Source: Thermoleophilia bacterium (GTDB taxonomy: Bacteria > Actinomycetota > Thermoleophilia > Miltoncostaeales > Miltoncostaeaceae). Taken from it: a stretch of 39,503 nucleotides of DNA. The translations under genes were made by a program, and so were the position numbers. Within the stretch, counting starts at the first letter, position 1, and the number at the start of each line of letters is the position of its first letter. Where the stretch lies: contig JALOLS010000009.1 of the NCBI GenBank assembly GCA_025455865.1, forward strand, positions 1 to 39,503, written 5' to 3'. Shown here one piece after another: positions 23,037 through 31,724 of this stretch. A model generated the notes under the pieces. That model searched no databases and had not been told where the DNA came from. It saw only the letters and a program-made list of their open reading frames with translations.

Positions 23037-24710
23037 TCAGCCGCGGTCCCCGCCAGCGCGGGAACGTACGGTTCCGGCGGCGAGCGTACCCCGTGCCACC
23101 GGGCGGCGGGCAAGATCCCAGAGGGTCACCCCGGGCCCGAGCGAGCCCGGCACCGACACCACCGGCCGGGCCGTCCGCATGAGGTCGCGGTAGAAGCGCA
23201 CCTCCACCGGATAGCGCCCGGGGGCGGCGCGCACCCGCCCGGCGATGCCCTCCGAGGTCACCACCCAGCGCAGGCCTCCGCGGCGGAGCGCCCCGACGTC
23301 GCGCCGGCGGTCGGTCCGGCTCCCCGGTCGCGGCGTCTGCAGGCGGATGAGCTCGAACCAGCGCACCGGGAGCCCCCGGGCCGCCAGCCGGGTCCCCTCG
23401 GCGCGGTCGACCAGCGGGGCGCCGAGCGGATCGGTGACCACGAGCGCCCCCGGCGGCACGATCGCCGCGATCCGCCGGGCCGCCTCGAGCCGCAGGTCGG
23501 TCCGCCCGTGCTCGTGGGCGACCACCGCGGACTGCAGGAGGGGCACGGCCAGGCAGAGGGCGATCCCCGCCCCCCAGGCGGCGGCCTGCGCGGGCCGGCC
23601 CCGGCGCCGGGCGTGGGCCAGGCCGGCCAGCCCCGCGCGCGCCGCCAGCACCGCGAGGACCGGCACGATCGGGAGCAGGTAGCGGTCGAAGTGCGCGTTC
23701 CAGGTGGACACGTAGGCGAAGTAGCCGATGGCGAACGGGGCGAGGACCAGGTCCGGGCGCGTGCGGCGGACGAGCGCCAGCGCGACCCCCGCGGCGCCCA
23801 GGATCACCAGCCCCGCCCCCAGGGCGCCGGACAGCACCGGGTGCAGGTTGTAGAGCCACCCCGGCCCCGTGGCCTCGAAGCCGAGCCACCCCTCGGCCAC
23901 GATGCGGTTCTGGCGCCAGAAGTCGGTGGTGAAGCTGACCGGGTCGAGCACCGCGGCCGGGGTGCCGGCCACGAACCCGCCCACCAGCAGCCCGGCGGGG
24001 GCGAGGGCGGCGCGCGCCGCCCGTCCCCAGCCGGCGCCGTCCCGCCGCGCCCAGGCCACCCCGACCGCGAGGACCACCACGCCCGCGAGCGCGGCGTTGT
24101 ACTTGACCGACGCGGCCAGCCCCACCAGGGCGGCCGCGACCAGCAGGGGCCGGCGCCGCCCGGTCTCGGCCGCCGCCACGAGCGCGACCAGGCCGCCGGC
24201 GAGCAGCGCGGTCATCGCCATGTCGGTCACCGCGATGCGGCTGAAGCCCACCGCGACCGGGGCCACCGCGACGGCGGCCGCGGCCACCAGGCCCACCCCC
24301 GGGCCGTAGGCGCGCCGGCCGAGCATCCAGGTGAGCACCACCAGGGCCAGGCCGGCGACCAGCGAGATGACCCGGCCGGTGAGGATGGCCGGGGTCGGAT
24401 CCCACGCGTAGGCCGCCTCGGAGGTGAACGACAGCCCGCCCGGCCCGGATGCGACCAGGCCGATCACCCCGAGCGCCGAGGCGAGCAGGGTCAGGTAGAG
24501 GGTGGGGTAGAGGAACCAGTCCGGGTCGAGGGTGCCGTCGCGGGCCATGCGCATGGCCAGGGGGACCACGGTGTCCTCGTCGGGCGAGAGGAGCCCCGCC
24601 CCGGGCAGCCCGGCGCGCAGGGACCAGAGCCGCAGCGCGAGGGCGCCGGCGAGCACGACGAGGACGGCGGCCCACTCCCGGGGGGCGACGCGCGGGCGGG
24701 GATCCGGCAC
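23037..24710 (-). CDS. GT-C fold glycosyltransferase, ArnT/PMT (GT39)-like
   Basis: 557 residues with about ten or more membrane segments. The first extracytoplasmic loop carries LSPDEDTVVP with Asp44-Glu45, the acidic pair typical of GT-C enzymes, followed by DPDWFLYPTLYL. These enzymes use a polyprenyl-phosphate sugar at the outer face of the membrane to glycosylate proteins or cell-wall polymers. The soluble C-terminal third (about 410-557) is less hydrophobic. Acceptor unknown. GTG 24710 follows TACCCT by 6 bases and is divergent from the collagen-like gene across only 63 bases. Confidence 0.86.
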   Translation of the reverse strand: MPDPRPRVAPREWAAVLVVLAGALALRLWSLRAGLPGAGLLSPDEDTVVPLAMRMARDGTLDPDWFLYPTLYLTLLASALGVIGLVASGPGGLSFTSEAAYAWDPTPAILTGRVISLVAGLALVVLTWMLGRRAYGPGVGLVAAAAVAVAPVAVGFSRIAVTDMAMTALLAGGLVALVAAAETGRRRPLLVAAALVGLAASVKYNAALAGVVVLAVGVAWARRDGAGWGRAARAALAPAGLLVGGFVAGTPAAVLDPVSFTTDFWRQNRIVAEGWLGFEATGPGWLYNLHPVLSGALGAGLVILGAAGVALALVRRTRPDLVLAPFAIGYFAYVSTWNAHFDRYLLPIVPVLAVLAARAGLAGLAHARRRGRPAQAAAWGAGIALCLAVPLLQSAVVAHEHGRTDLRLEAARRIAAIVPPGALVVTDPLGAPLVDRAEGTRLAARGLPVRWFELIRLQTPRPGSRTDRRRDVGALRRGGLRWVVTSEGIAGRVRAAPGRYPVEVRFYRDLMRTARPVVSVPGSLGPGVTLWDLARRPVARGTLAAGTVRSRAGGDRG

Positions 24711-24716
24711 GCGGGA

Positions 24717-24722
24717 AGGGTA
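24717..24722 (-). promoter_or_regulatory. Putative -10 element (TACCCT) of the glycosyltransferase gene
   Basis: On the minus strand TACCCT lies 6 bases before GTG 24710. Confidence 0.5.
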
Positions 24723-24737
24723 CGCGGGCCGGCCCGG

Positions 24738-24766
24738 TTGACGCTGGAACGCGCCTCACCGATACT
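24738..24766 (+). promoter_or_regulatory. Promoter of the collagen-like gene
   Basis: TTGACG (24738-24743) and GATACT (24761-24766) are exactly 17 bases apart, the best sigma70-type promoter in the window. The start codon follows GATACT by 7 bases, so the mRNA would be leaderless. Confidence 0.65.
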
Positions 24767-24773
24767 GGCCGCC

Positions 24774-25559
24774 GTGCCCCGGGCCACCGCCACATCCGCC
24801 GCGTGGCGGTACCTGCGCCGGCACCATCTCGGCCTGCTGGCCCTCGTCATCGCCCTGAGCGGCAGTGCCTACGCGGTGACCGCGCTTCCCCGCGGCAGCG
24901 TCGGCTCGGTGCAGATCCGCGACGGTGCGGTGGCCCGCCGTGATCTCGCGCCCGCGCTCGCGCGCGCCATCACGCCGGCCCGGGCAGGCGTCGCCGGTCC
25001 CGCCGGGGCGCGGGGCGAGGCCGGGCCCCCCGGCCCCCGGGGCGAGGTCGGCCCGCCCGGGCCGGCCGCGACGCTGGCCGGGGTCCCGGCCGGCGGGGCG
25101 CTCGCGGGCACCTACCCGAACCCCTCCCTGGCCCCCGGCGACCCGCTCCATGTCATCGGCGCCCCGGGCGAGCCCGCCTTCGCCACGAGCCCGGCCCCCT
25201 GGCGGGCCTACGGCGGCGGCTTCGCCCCCCCGGCCTTCTTCCGGGACCGCTCGGGCGTGGTCCACCTGACCGGTCTCGCCTGCATCGAGGACGTGCTCAC
25301 CCCCGGCGATCAATGCTACGGAGGCACCTTCACCCTCCCGGACGTGCCGATCGTCGTCCTGCCGCCGGGCCACCGGCCGGCGGAGCGCCTGCTGTTCGTC
25401 CAGGCCAGCTTCCACGGGAACGGCCCGGCGCACCTGCGGACCCGGGTGGACGTGCTGCCCGACGGCCGGGTGCTGGCCTACGGCGACGCCAACAGCCCCG
25501 GCGCCATCGGCGGGGCCTTCATGACCCTGACCGGGATCTCCTTCCCGAGCGCCGGGTAG
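24774..25559 (+). CDS. Membrane-anchored protein with a short collagen-like repeat
   Basis: 261 residues. A basic N-terminus and one hydrophobic segment (about 19-36, LGLLALVIALSGSAYAV) are followed by LPRGSVGSVQIRDGAVARRD, an N-terminal pattern common in thermoleophilial surface proteins. About nine Gly-X-Y triplets follow (roughly 72-98), containing GPPGP units, then AGTYPNPSLA, a motif also seen next to collagen repeats in phage-tail-like and bacterial fibre proteins. The rest is a beta-rich, Cys-containing globular domain. Probably exposed on the surface; partner unknown. Divergent from a membrane glycosyltransferase, which could modify it (inference). Confidence 0.85.
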   Translation: MPRATATSAAWRYLRRHHLGLLALVIALSGSAYAVTALPRGSVGSVQIRDGAVARRDLAPALARAITPARAGVAGPAGARGEAGPPGPRGEVGPPGPAATLAGVPAGGALAGTYPNPSLAPGDPLHVIGAPGEPAFATSPAPWRAYGGGFAPPAFFRDRSGVVHLTGLACIEDVLTPGDQCYGGTFTLPDVPIVVLPPGHRPAERLLFVQASFHGNGPAHLRTRVDVLPDGRVLAYGDANSPGAIGGAFMTLTGISFPSAG

Positions 25560-25571
25560 GCATCCGGACGC

Positions 25572-25588
25572 GGCGCCCGGCCGGCGCC
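25572..25588. terminator. Possible shared hairpin between convergent genes
   Basis: GGCGCC (25572-25577) and GGCGCC (25583-25588) can pair across a 5-base loop, between the convergent stops at 25559 and 25595. There is no T-run; weak evidence. Confidence 0.25.
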
Positions 25589-25594
25589 CCCAGG

Positions 25595-25978
25595 CTAGGC
25601 CGGCTCCCCCAGGTGGGAGTGCCGCTTGATCGCGGCCACGATCTCGTCGGTGCGCACGCCCTTGGGCAGGAACTCCGCCGCCCCGCCGGCCAGGCCGGCC
25701 GCAAGCTCGTGGGTCTTGTCGCCGACCGAGAGCATCAGCACGGTGATGTCGGGGAAGCGCTCCTTGAGCGCGTAGGTGGCCGAGATGCCGTCCATGCCGG
25801 GCATCGAGACGTCCATGACGACCACGTCGGGCTGGGCGTCGCCGGCGGCATCGAGCACCTCGGTGCCGTCGCCTGCCTCGGCCACGACGGCGATCTCGGG
25901 GTCACGGTCGAGCAGCCGCCGCAGCAGGGAACGGAACTGGGCGTTGTCGTCGACGAGCAGGACCCGGACCACAGGCAT
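25595..25978 (-). CDS. Stand-alone receiver-domain response regulator
   Basis: 127 residues, only a receiver domain: Asp10/Asp11, phospho-acceptor Asp56 in VVMDVSMPG, Ser84 and Lys106. There is no output domain, so it must act by protein contact, as a phosphate sink or as a phosphorelay step. It is divergent from the sensor kinase gene at 26143, which is its likely phosphodonor. A possible -10 element TACGCT (minus strand, 26043-26048) would give a leader of about 57 bases containing a GGGCCG/CGGCCC hairpin near 26015-26035. Confidence 0.9.
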   Translation of the reverse strand: MPVVRVLLVDDNAQFRSLLRRLLDRDPEIAVVAEAGDGTEVLDAAGDAQPDVVVMDVSMPGMDGISATYALKERFPDITVLMLSVGDKTHELAAGLAGGAAEFLPKGVRTDEIVAAIKRHSHLGEPA

Positions 25979-26128
25979 CAGGGCACTCAGCCTTGGCTTC
26001 CCTCGGTGATCGAACGGGCCGCAGCGGCCCCGTACCCCTTGGAGCGTAGGGGCCGGTCCGGGGCATGTCGCCTGTCCGTGCGGCTAGTTCTCGGTATAGG
26101 CCCGGGCTGGACGATCGGCGCGCGTCGG

Positions 26129-26134
26129 TAGGAT
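26129..26134 (+). promoter_or_regulatory. Putative -10 element (TAGGAT) of the sensor kinase gene
   Basis: TAGGAT lies 8 bases before ATG 26143, the leaderless spacing. Confidence 0.5.
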
Positions 26135-26142
26135 TCCGCGCG

Positions 26143-27345
26143 ATGCCGGGGCTCGAACCAGGCGCCGGTCAGGCGCCCACGCCGCTCGACGCCCTCATCG
26201 CCGCGACCGATCTGGGTGGGGCGGATCGTGAGCGCGAGGCCCTCGAGGGGGCGCTCGCCGCCGCCGCGGCGGCCGTCGGCGTGCGCGCGGCGCTGCTCCT
26301 GCGGGTCGACCCGCGCTCCGGGCGCCTGGCCCCGGCCGCCGCCGCCGGCGACCCGGCGCTCGTCGCGGCCCTGGCGCGGGGCGATGATGCCGGGGTCGCC
26401 GACGAGGTCCGCGCCGCCGGCGGGGAGGTGGCGCGGCGGCGGCCGGCCGACGGGCTGCACGTCCTCGGCATCCCGGTGCGCGGCTCGGGGCGCACGGTCG
26501 GCGTGTGCGTGCTGGCCGGGCCGAGCGCCCCGGACCCCGACCCGGTCCGCATGCACGCGGCGCGCTTCGCCGCCACCCGATGCGGATGGGCGATCGAGCG
26601 CGGCCATCTGGCCGACTCCCTGGAGCGGGCCATGGCCCAGATCCTCGAGACCGACGAGCGCATGCTCGGCCGCATCGGGCTCGACATCCACGACGGTCCC
26701 ACCCAGCAGCTCTCGGTGGCGCTCCTGGAGGTCCAGCTCCTGGAGGCCGAGCTCGGGGACGCCGAGGCCGCCGGCGAGGTGCTGCCGGACAAGCTCCGCC
26801 CGGCCCTCGGGCGGATCTATGAGGTCCTGGGCGGCGCGCTGCACGAGATGCGGGAGCTGATCGGGCACCTGCGGCCCGCCCAGTTCGAGAGCCGCACGCT
26901 GCCGGAGATCCTCACCGACGCGGTGCGGGCCTTCGAGGCCCGCGGCGACGCCGAGGCGACGTTCTCGGTCGAGGGCGACGCGCTCGGGGAGGAGGGCATC
27001 ACGCTCTCCCAGCGCATCACCTTCTACCGCATCCTCCAGGAGGCCCTCACCAACGCCCACCGTCACGGGCACGCCCGGTCGATCTCGGTGCGGCTGCGGT
27101 TCGCCCGGGAGGGGACCACCCTCGAGGTGGCCGACGACGGCGAGGGCTTCGACGTGGACGCGGTCGCCGGGCGCGAGGGCACGCCCCGCCCGCGGTTCGG
27201 GGTGGTCGGGATGCGCGACCGCGCCAACCTGCTCGGCGGGACGATCGCCATCACCAGCGCGGCGGGGGAGGGTACCCTTGTCGCCGTGTACCTCCCCCGC
27301 TGGCGACCCGACGACCCCGCCGCCTTCCCCGGACTCGATGCCTGA
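26143..27345 (+). CDS. NarL-type sensor histidine kinase with GAF-like domain
   Basis: 400 residues, no membrane segment, so a cytoplasmic sensor. Residues about 25-165 look like a GAF domain. The dimerisation domain (HisKA_3) has RIGLDIHDGPTQQLS with phospho-acceptor His183. The ATPase domain has the N-box EALTNAHRHGHA (Asn304), DDGEGFD (331-337) and GVVGMRDRANLLGG. Such kinases pair with LuxR-type regulators; candidates are the receiver-only protein divergent from it and the LuxR regulator at 22281. Its last 8 bases overlap trpF (ATGCCTGA), so the tryptophan genes are co-translated with it. Confidence 0.92.
   Translation: MPGLEPGAGQAPTPLDALIAATDLGGADREREALEGALAAAAAAVGVRAALLLRVDPRSGRLAPAAAAGDPALVAALARGDDAGVADEVRAAGGEVARRRPADGLHVLGIPVRGSGRTVGVCVLAGPSAPDPDPVRMHAARFAATRCGWAIERGHLADSLERAMAQILETDERMLGRIGLDIHDGPTQQLSVALLEVQLLEAELGDAEAAGEVLPDKLRPALGRIYEVLGGALHEMRELIGHLRPAQFESRTLPEILTDAVRAFEARGDAEATFSVEGDALGEEGITLSQRITFYRILQEALTNAHRHGHARSISVRLRFAREGTTLEVADDGEGFDVDAVAGREGTPRPRFGVVGMRDRANLLGGTIAITSAAGEGTLVAVYLPRWRPDDPAAFPGLDA
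27273..27278 (+). promoter_or_regulatory. Possible internal promoter (TACCCT) for trpFBA
   Basis: TACCCT inside the 3' end of the kinase gene would start a transcript near 27286, about 50 bases before trpF. The hexamer is the commonest promoter-like element in this window. An in-frame GTG at the predicted start site would only give a short kinase tail. Confidence 0.35.
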
Positions 27346-28005
27346 CGCGCCCCCGGCTCCGGGGGCCCGGGTCAAGGTCTGCGGGCTCACGCGCCCCGAG
27401 GACGCCCTCGCCTGCGCACGGGCCGGGGCCTGGGCCATCGGCGTCGTGCTCTCGCCGGTCGGGCCCCGCCACGTCGACCTCGCCCGCGGCGCCGAGGTCA
27501 TGTCGGCGGTGCCCGCCGGGGTCGCCCGGGTCGGCGTGTTCGTGGACGCCACCCCGGCCGTGGTCCGGGACGCCGCGGCGCGCTGCCGGCTGACCCACGC
27601 CCAGGTGCACGGCGAGATGGACCCCTGCGAGGTGCGGCGGGTGGCCGACGTGGCGGTCATCCAGGCCGTCGCGGTCGACGGCCATGCGGCGCGCGCCCGG
27701 GCCCGGGCGAGCCTCGCCGACCTCGTGCTGCTCGACGCGGCGGTGCCCGGCCGCCACGGGGGCACCGGGACCCGCTTCGACTGGTCGCTGCTGGAGGACG
27801 AGCCGGTCGGGCGGCCGTTCGCGCTGGCCGGGGGCCTCACCCCCGAGGTGGTGGGAGACGCCGTGCGGCGGCTCCGGCCCCTGTTCGTCGACGTGGCGAG
27901 CGGGGTCGAGTCGGCGCCGGGGGTCAAGGACCTGTCCCGGGTGCGGGCGTTCATCGCGGCGGCGCGGGACGCGACCCGGGCGCCGGCGCCGGCGGGGGCC
28001 GCGGC

Positions 28006-28009
<4 letters not shown>
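27338..28009 (+). CDS. trpF: Phosphoribosylanthranilate isomerase
   Basis: 223 residues. Converts phosphoribosylanthranilate to CdRP in tryptophan synthesis. Seen: [12 protein letters not shown] with catalytic Cys15, [14 protein letters not shown], the strand [20 protein letters not shown] with the catalytic Asp, then [11 protein letters not shown] and VDVASGVES with PGVKD for phosphate binding. ATG 27338 is favoured by its overlap with the kinase stop; a TTG at 27278 would add residues unlike the family. The stop overlaps trpB (GTGA). trpC, trpD and trpE are not in the window. Confidence 0.94.
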
Positions 28010-29176
<1,167 letters not shown>

Positions 29177-29184
<8 letters not shown>

Positions 29185-29974
29185 CGGCGCGGCCCGCCTC
29201 GAGCGGGCGTTCACCGCGGCGGGCCGGCCGGTGTTCATGCCCTACGTCATGGGCGGCTACCCGGACCTCGCCGCCAGCGTGCGCCACGCGCGGATCCTGG
29301 GCCGGCACGCCGCGGTCATCGAGCTCGGGGTGCCCTTCTCGGATCCCCTGGCCGACGGCCCCACCATCCAGGCCGCGGGGCAGCGGGCGCTCGCCGCCGG
29401 GACGACCCCCGACGACGTCCTCGGGGTCGCCGCCGAGCTCAGGGACGGGCCACCCATCGCGGTGATGACCTACTACAACACCGTCCTCGCCCGCGGGGCC
29501 GACGCCTTCCTCGCCCGGGCGGCCGACGCCGGCGTGGCCGGGCTGATCATCCCGGACCTCCCGGTGGACGAGGCCGGGCCGGTGCGCGCCATCGCCCACC
29601 AGCGCGGGGTGGCCCTGGTCGCGCTGGCCGCGCCCACCACCGGCGAGGAGCGGCTGGAGGAGATCGGCCGCCACGCCGAGGGATTCGTCTACTGCGTGGC
29701 GGTCACCGGCGTGACCGGGGGCGAGGTCGCGGTCGACGACCGGCTCACCGGCTTCCTGGCCCGGGCGCGCGCCCGCATCCGCGTGCCCCTGGCCGTGGGC
29801 TTCGGGGTCCGCACCCCGGAGCAGGCGGTCGCGATCGGCCGCCACGCCGACGGCGTGGTCATCGCCAGCGAGCTCATCCGGCGCATCGACGAGGCGCCCG
29901 ACCCCGCCGCGGCCGACGCCGAGGTGGCCGCCTTCGGGGCGGCCGTCGACCGGGCGCTCACGGCGTCCGCGTAG
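29177..29974 (+). CDS. trpA: Tryptophan synthase alpha chain
   Basis: 265 residues. Cleaves indole-3-glycerol phosphate to indole and glyceraldehyde 3-phosphate. The catalytic acids fall at Glu49 and Asp60 in [15 protein letters not shown], the same numbers as in E. coli. [16 protein letters not shown] and [11 protein letters not shown] follow in order. The start overlaps trpB by 8 bases with the sequence ATGCCTGA, the same junction as between the kinase and trpF. The stop is 8 bases from the convergent dnaJ-like gene. Confidence 0.97.
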
Positions 29975-29982
29975 CCCTCGGC

Positions 29983-30753
29983 TCAGGCGCCGACCGGCCC
30001 GGCCGCCTCGCGGAAGCGGCGCAGCGCCTCGCGCCAGCGCCACGTGGTCCCCTCGGCCTCCTCCGCCGGCTCCGGCACCCGCAGCCGCAGCACCAGGTCG
30101 CCGCGCTCGCCGTGGCGGCGGGGGACCGGGCCGCCGAGGCCGGCCAGGCGCACCGCGTCCCCGTCGCGCGCCCCCGGGGGGATCGCGACCGGGATCGTGT
30201 GCCCGTCGGGGCCGAGCATGGTGGCGATCCCGCCGGTCGTGGCCACCTCCGGCGCGACGTCCAGGCCGGCGTGGAGCTCCTCGGCCACGGGCCAGAACGC
30301 CTCGGGGACGACCACCCGCACGCGCAGGAGGAGGTCCCGGGGCGGCGGGCCGGGGTCCGCGGCGGGCAGGCGCAGCAGGAGCCCGTCCCCCGCCAGGCGG
30401 GGCAGGGTCATCCGCACCCGCCGCCCGACCGCGCGCACGGCGACGCTCCCGCCGGCGATGGCCAGGGTCAGGGGCACGTCCAGGCTGAGGTGCAGGCCGC
30501 CCGGGCCGGCCGCCGGGTCCACCGGGTGCGGCTCGCCGGGGTCGGCGCCGACCGCGCGGGAGAGCGCGGGCCCGAGGCCGGGGTGCGAGAGCAGCAGGTA
30601 CGCGTCGGTGATGCGCCGGAAGCGCTCCGCGGCGGCCGGGTCGCCCGGGTTCAGATCCGGGTGATGACGCCGGGCGAGGCGCCGGTAGGCGCGCTTGACG
30701 TCGTCCAGGCCGGCGTCCTCCGGGACGCCCAGGAGCTCATGCGGTCGACCCAC
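29983..30753 (-). CDS. DnaJ-like (CbpA-type) co-chaperone
   Basis: 256 residues. The J domain is at residues 5-58, with RHHPDLNPGD containing the HPD triad (31-33) needed to stimulate DnaK. There is no cysteine zinc-finger region, so it is not a type I DnaJ. The remainder resembles the beta-rich client-binding domains: LDVPLTLAIAGGSVAV, TIPVAIPPGARDGDAVRLAG and GDLVLRLRV. It starts at GTG 30753. No dnaK or grpE is adjacent, suggesting a secondary J-protein. Confidence 0.9.
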   Translation of the reverse strand: MGRPHELLGVPEDAGLDDVKRAYRRLARRHHPDLNPGDPAAAERFRRITDAYLLLSHPGLGPALSRAVGADPGEPHPVDPAAGPGGLHLSLDVPLTLAIAGGSVAVRAVGRRVRMTLPRLAGDGLLLRLPAADPGPPPRDLLLRVRVVVPEAFWPVAEELHAGLDVAPEVATTGGIATMLGPDGHTIPVAIPPGARDGDAVRLAGLGGPVPRRHGERGDLVLRLRVPEPAEEAEGTTWRWREALRRFREAAGPVGA

Positions 30754-30790
30754 GCCGACCTATCGCCCGCCGGGCGCTCCGGCTTGAGCG

Positions 30791-31285
30791 TCAGGTCGTG
30801 CGGCGGACGAAGGCCAGGAAGTCCTCGGCGTCGGCCTCGCCGACCGGCCCCTCCTGGTCGGCGTCGCGCTCCCGGGCGAAGAAGTCGGCGCGCAGCCGGG
30901 TCGGGAACGGGCCGCTCCCGGTGAGCAGGTCGTCCAGGTCGCCCAGCCACTCGAAGCTCGCCGCGCCCATCCAGACGGCGGTGAGCTGCACGGCCGCGTC
31001 GGCGGCGGCGACCTCCTCGCGGGCGAAGGTGTCGGCGATCTCACGGGTGGCCGACTGCAGCCGGGCGTAGTCGGGCTCGGCGGGGTCCAGGAGCATGTCC
31101 GGCACCCGCTCGCCCACGAAGGCCGCCGCCTCCTCGCGCGAGGCGAACCACATGAACGTGCCGGCCCCCACGAGCGGCGCCGGCGCCTGGTCGCGCGAGA
31201 ACATCCCCCAGCGGTGCTCCCGCGGGTCGCGCCCGCTCACCACCGCCAGCGCCCGCCCCCGCCCCAGGTCGCTCCACTCGTACAT
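30791..31285 (-). CDS. Protein of unknown function
   Basis: 164 residues, soluble and acidic, beginning MYEWSDLGRGRALAVVSGRD. Distinct segments are TFMWFASREEAAAFV and a C-terminal ADAEDFLAFVRR. No domain is recognised. ATG 31285 is supported by GGGAGGG just upstream, a true ribosome binding site, in contrast to most genes in this window. It is divergent from the DUF202 gene. Confidence 0.78.
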   Translation of the reverse strand: MYEWSDLGRGRALAVVSGRDPREHRWGMFSRDQAPAPLVGAGTFMWFASREEAAAFVGERVPDMLLDPAEPDYARLQSATREIADTFAREEVAAADAAVQLTAVWMGAASFEWLGDLDDLLTGSGPFPTRLRADFFARERDADQEGPVGEADAEDFLAFVRRTT

Positions 31286-31317
31286 GCGCCCTCCCGCCCG
31301 ATGGCCGTCCCGCGGGC

Positions 31318-31323
31318 AGGGTA
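31318..31323 (-). promoter_or_regulatory. Putative -10 element (TACCCT) of the gene at 31285
   Basis: On the minus strand TACCCT ends 32 bases before ATG 31285, giving a leader of about 25 bases that contains the GGGAGGG ribosome binding site. Confidence 0.45.
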
Positions 31324-31346
31324 GCCGCGCGCGCGGCCGCGTCTGG

Positions 31347-31352
31347 TTGTAT
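31347..31352 (+). promoter_or_regulatory. Putative -10 element (TTGTAT) of the DUF202 gene
   Basis: TTGTAT lies 6 bases before ATG 31359; it is a weaker match to TANNNT than the others but is at the leaderless spacing. Confidence 0.35.
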
Positions 31353-31358
31353 GGCGCG

Positions 31359-31724
31359 ATGGGGACCGCCGATCCGCCGCCCGCCGACGCCAGCCGCCGG
31401 ACCCACCTCGCCAACGAGCGGACCTACCTGGCCTGGTGGCGCACGGCGATCGCGGCCCTGGCGATGGCGATCGGGGTGGGGCGCCTGCTGCCGGAGGTGC
31501 TGGACACCGGGACCACCTGGCCATATGTCGTGCTCGGCGTCGCCTGGGCCCTGGTCGGCGTGGGCCTCTCCCTCTACGCCCTGTACCGGCAGCGCGAGGT
31601 GGACCGGGCGCTCCGGCGGGGCGGCTACGCCGAGCCGGCGAGGTGGGTGCTCGCGGGGGTGAGCCTGGCCGGCGCGACGCTCGGCGTGCTCACCCTGGTG
31701 GTCATCCTGGTGGCGCCGGCCTGA
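31359..31724 (+). CDS. DUF202 (YidH-type) membrane protein
   Basis: 121 residues with three membrane segments (about 29-47, 54-73 and 95-118). The HLANERTYLAWWRTAIAALA stretch (16-35) is the diagnostic DUF202 motif. The family includes E. coli YidH and part of the yeast vacuolar transporter chaperone, but its bacterial role is unsettled. Its 3' end overlaps the convergent MMPL gene by 23 bases. Confidence 0.92.
   Translation: MGTADPPPADASRRTHLANERTYLAWWRTAIAALAMAIGVGRLLPEVLDTGTTWPYVVLGVAWALVGVGLSLYALYRQREVDRALRRGGYAEPARWVLAGVSLAGATLGVLTLVVILVAPA

Noticed and set aside
24996-25076. Gly-X-Y region as a DNA tandem repeat
   Set aside because: The triplet pattern is at protein level; the DNA units are not exact repeats.
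22365-25559. A 1064-codon plus-strand open frame
   Set aside because: Its first 2.4 kb are antisense to the response regulator and glycosyltransferase; the translation is low-complexity and only its last 261 codons are the collagen-like gene.
27278-27337. TTG start giving a longer TrpF
   Set aside because: The extra 20 residues are Pro/Ser-rich, fall within the kinase gene, and TrpF normally starts close to the KVCG motif.
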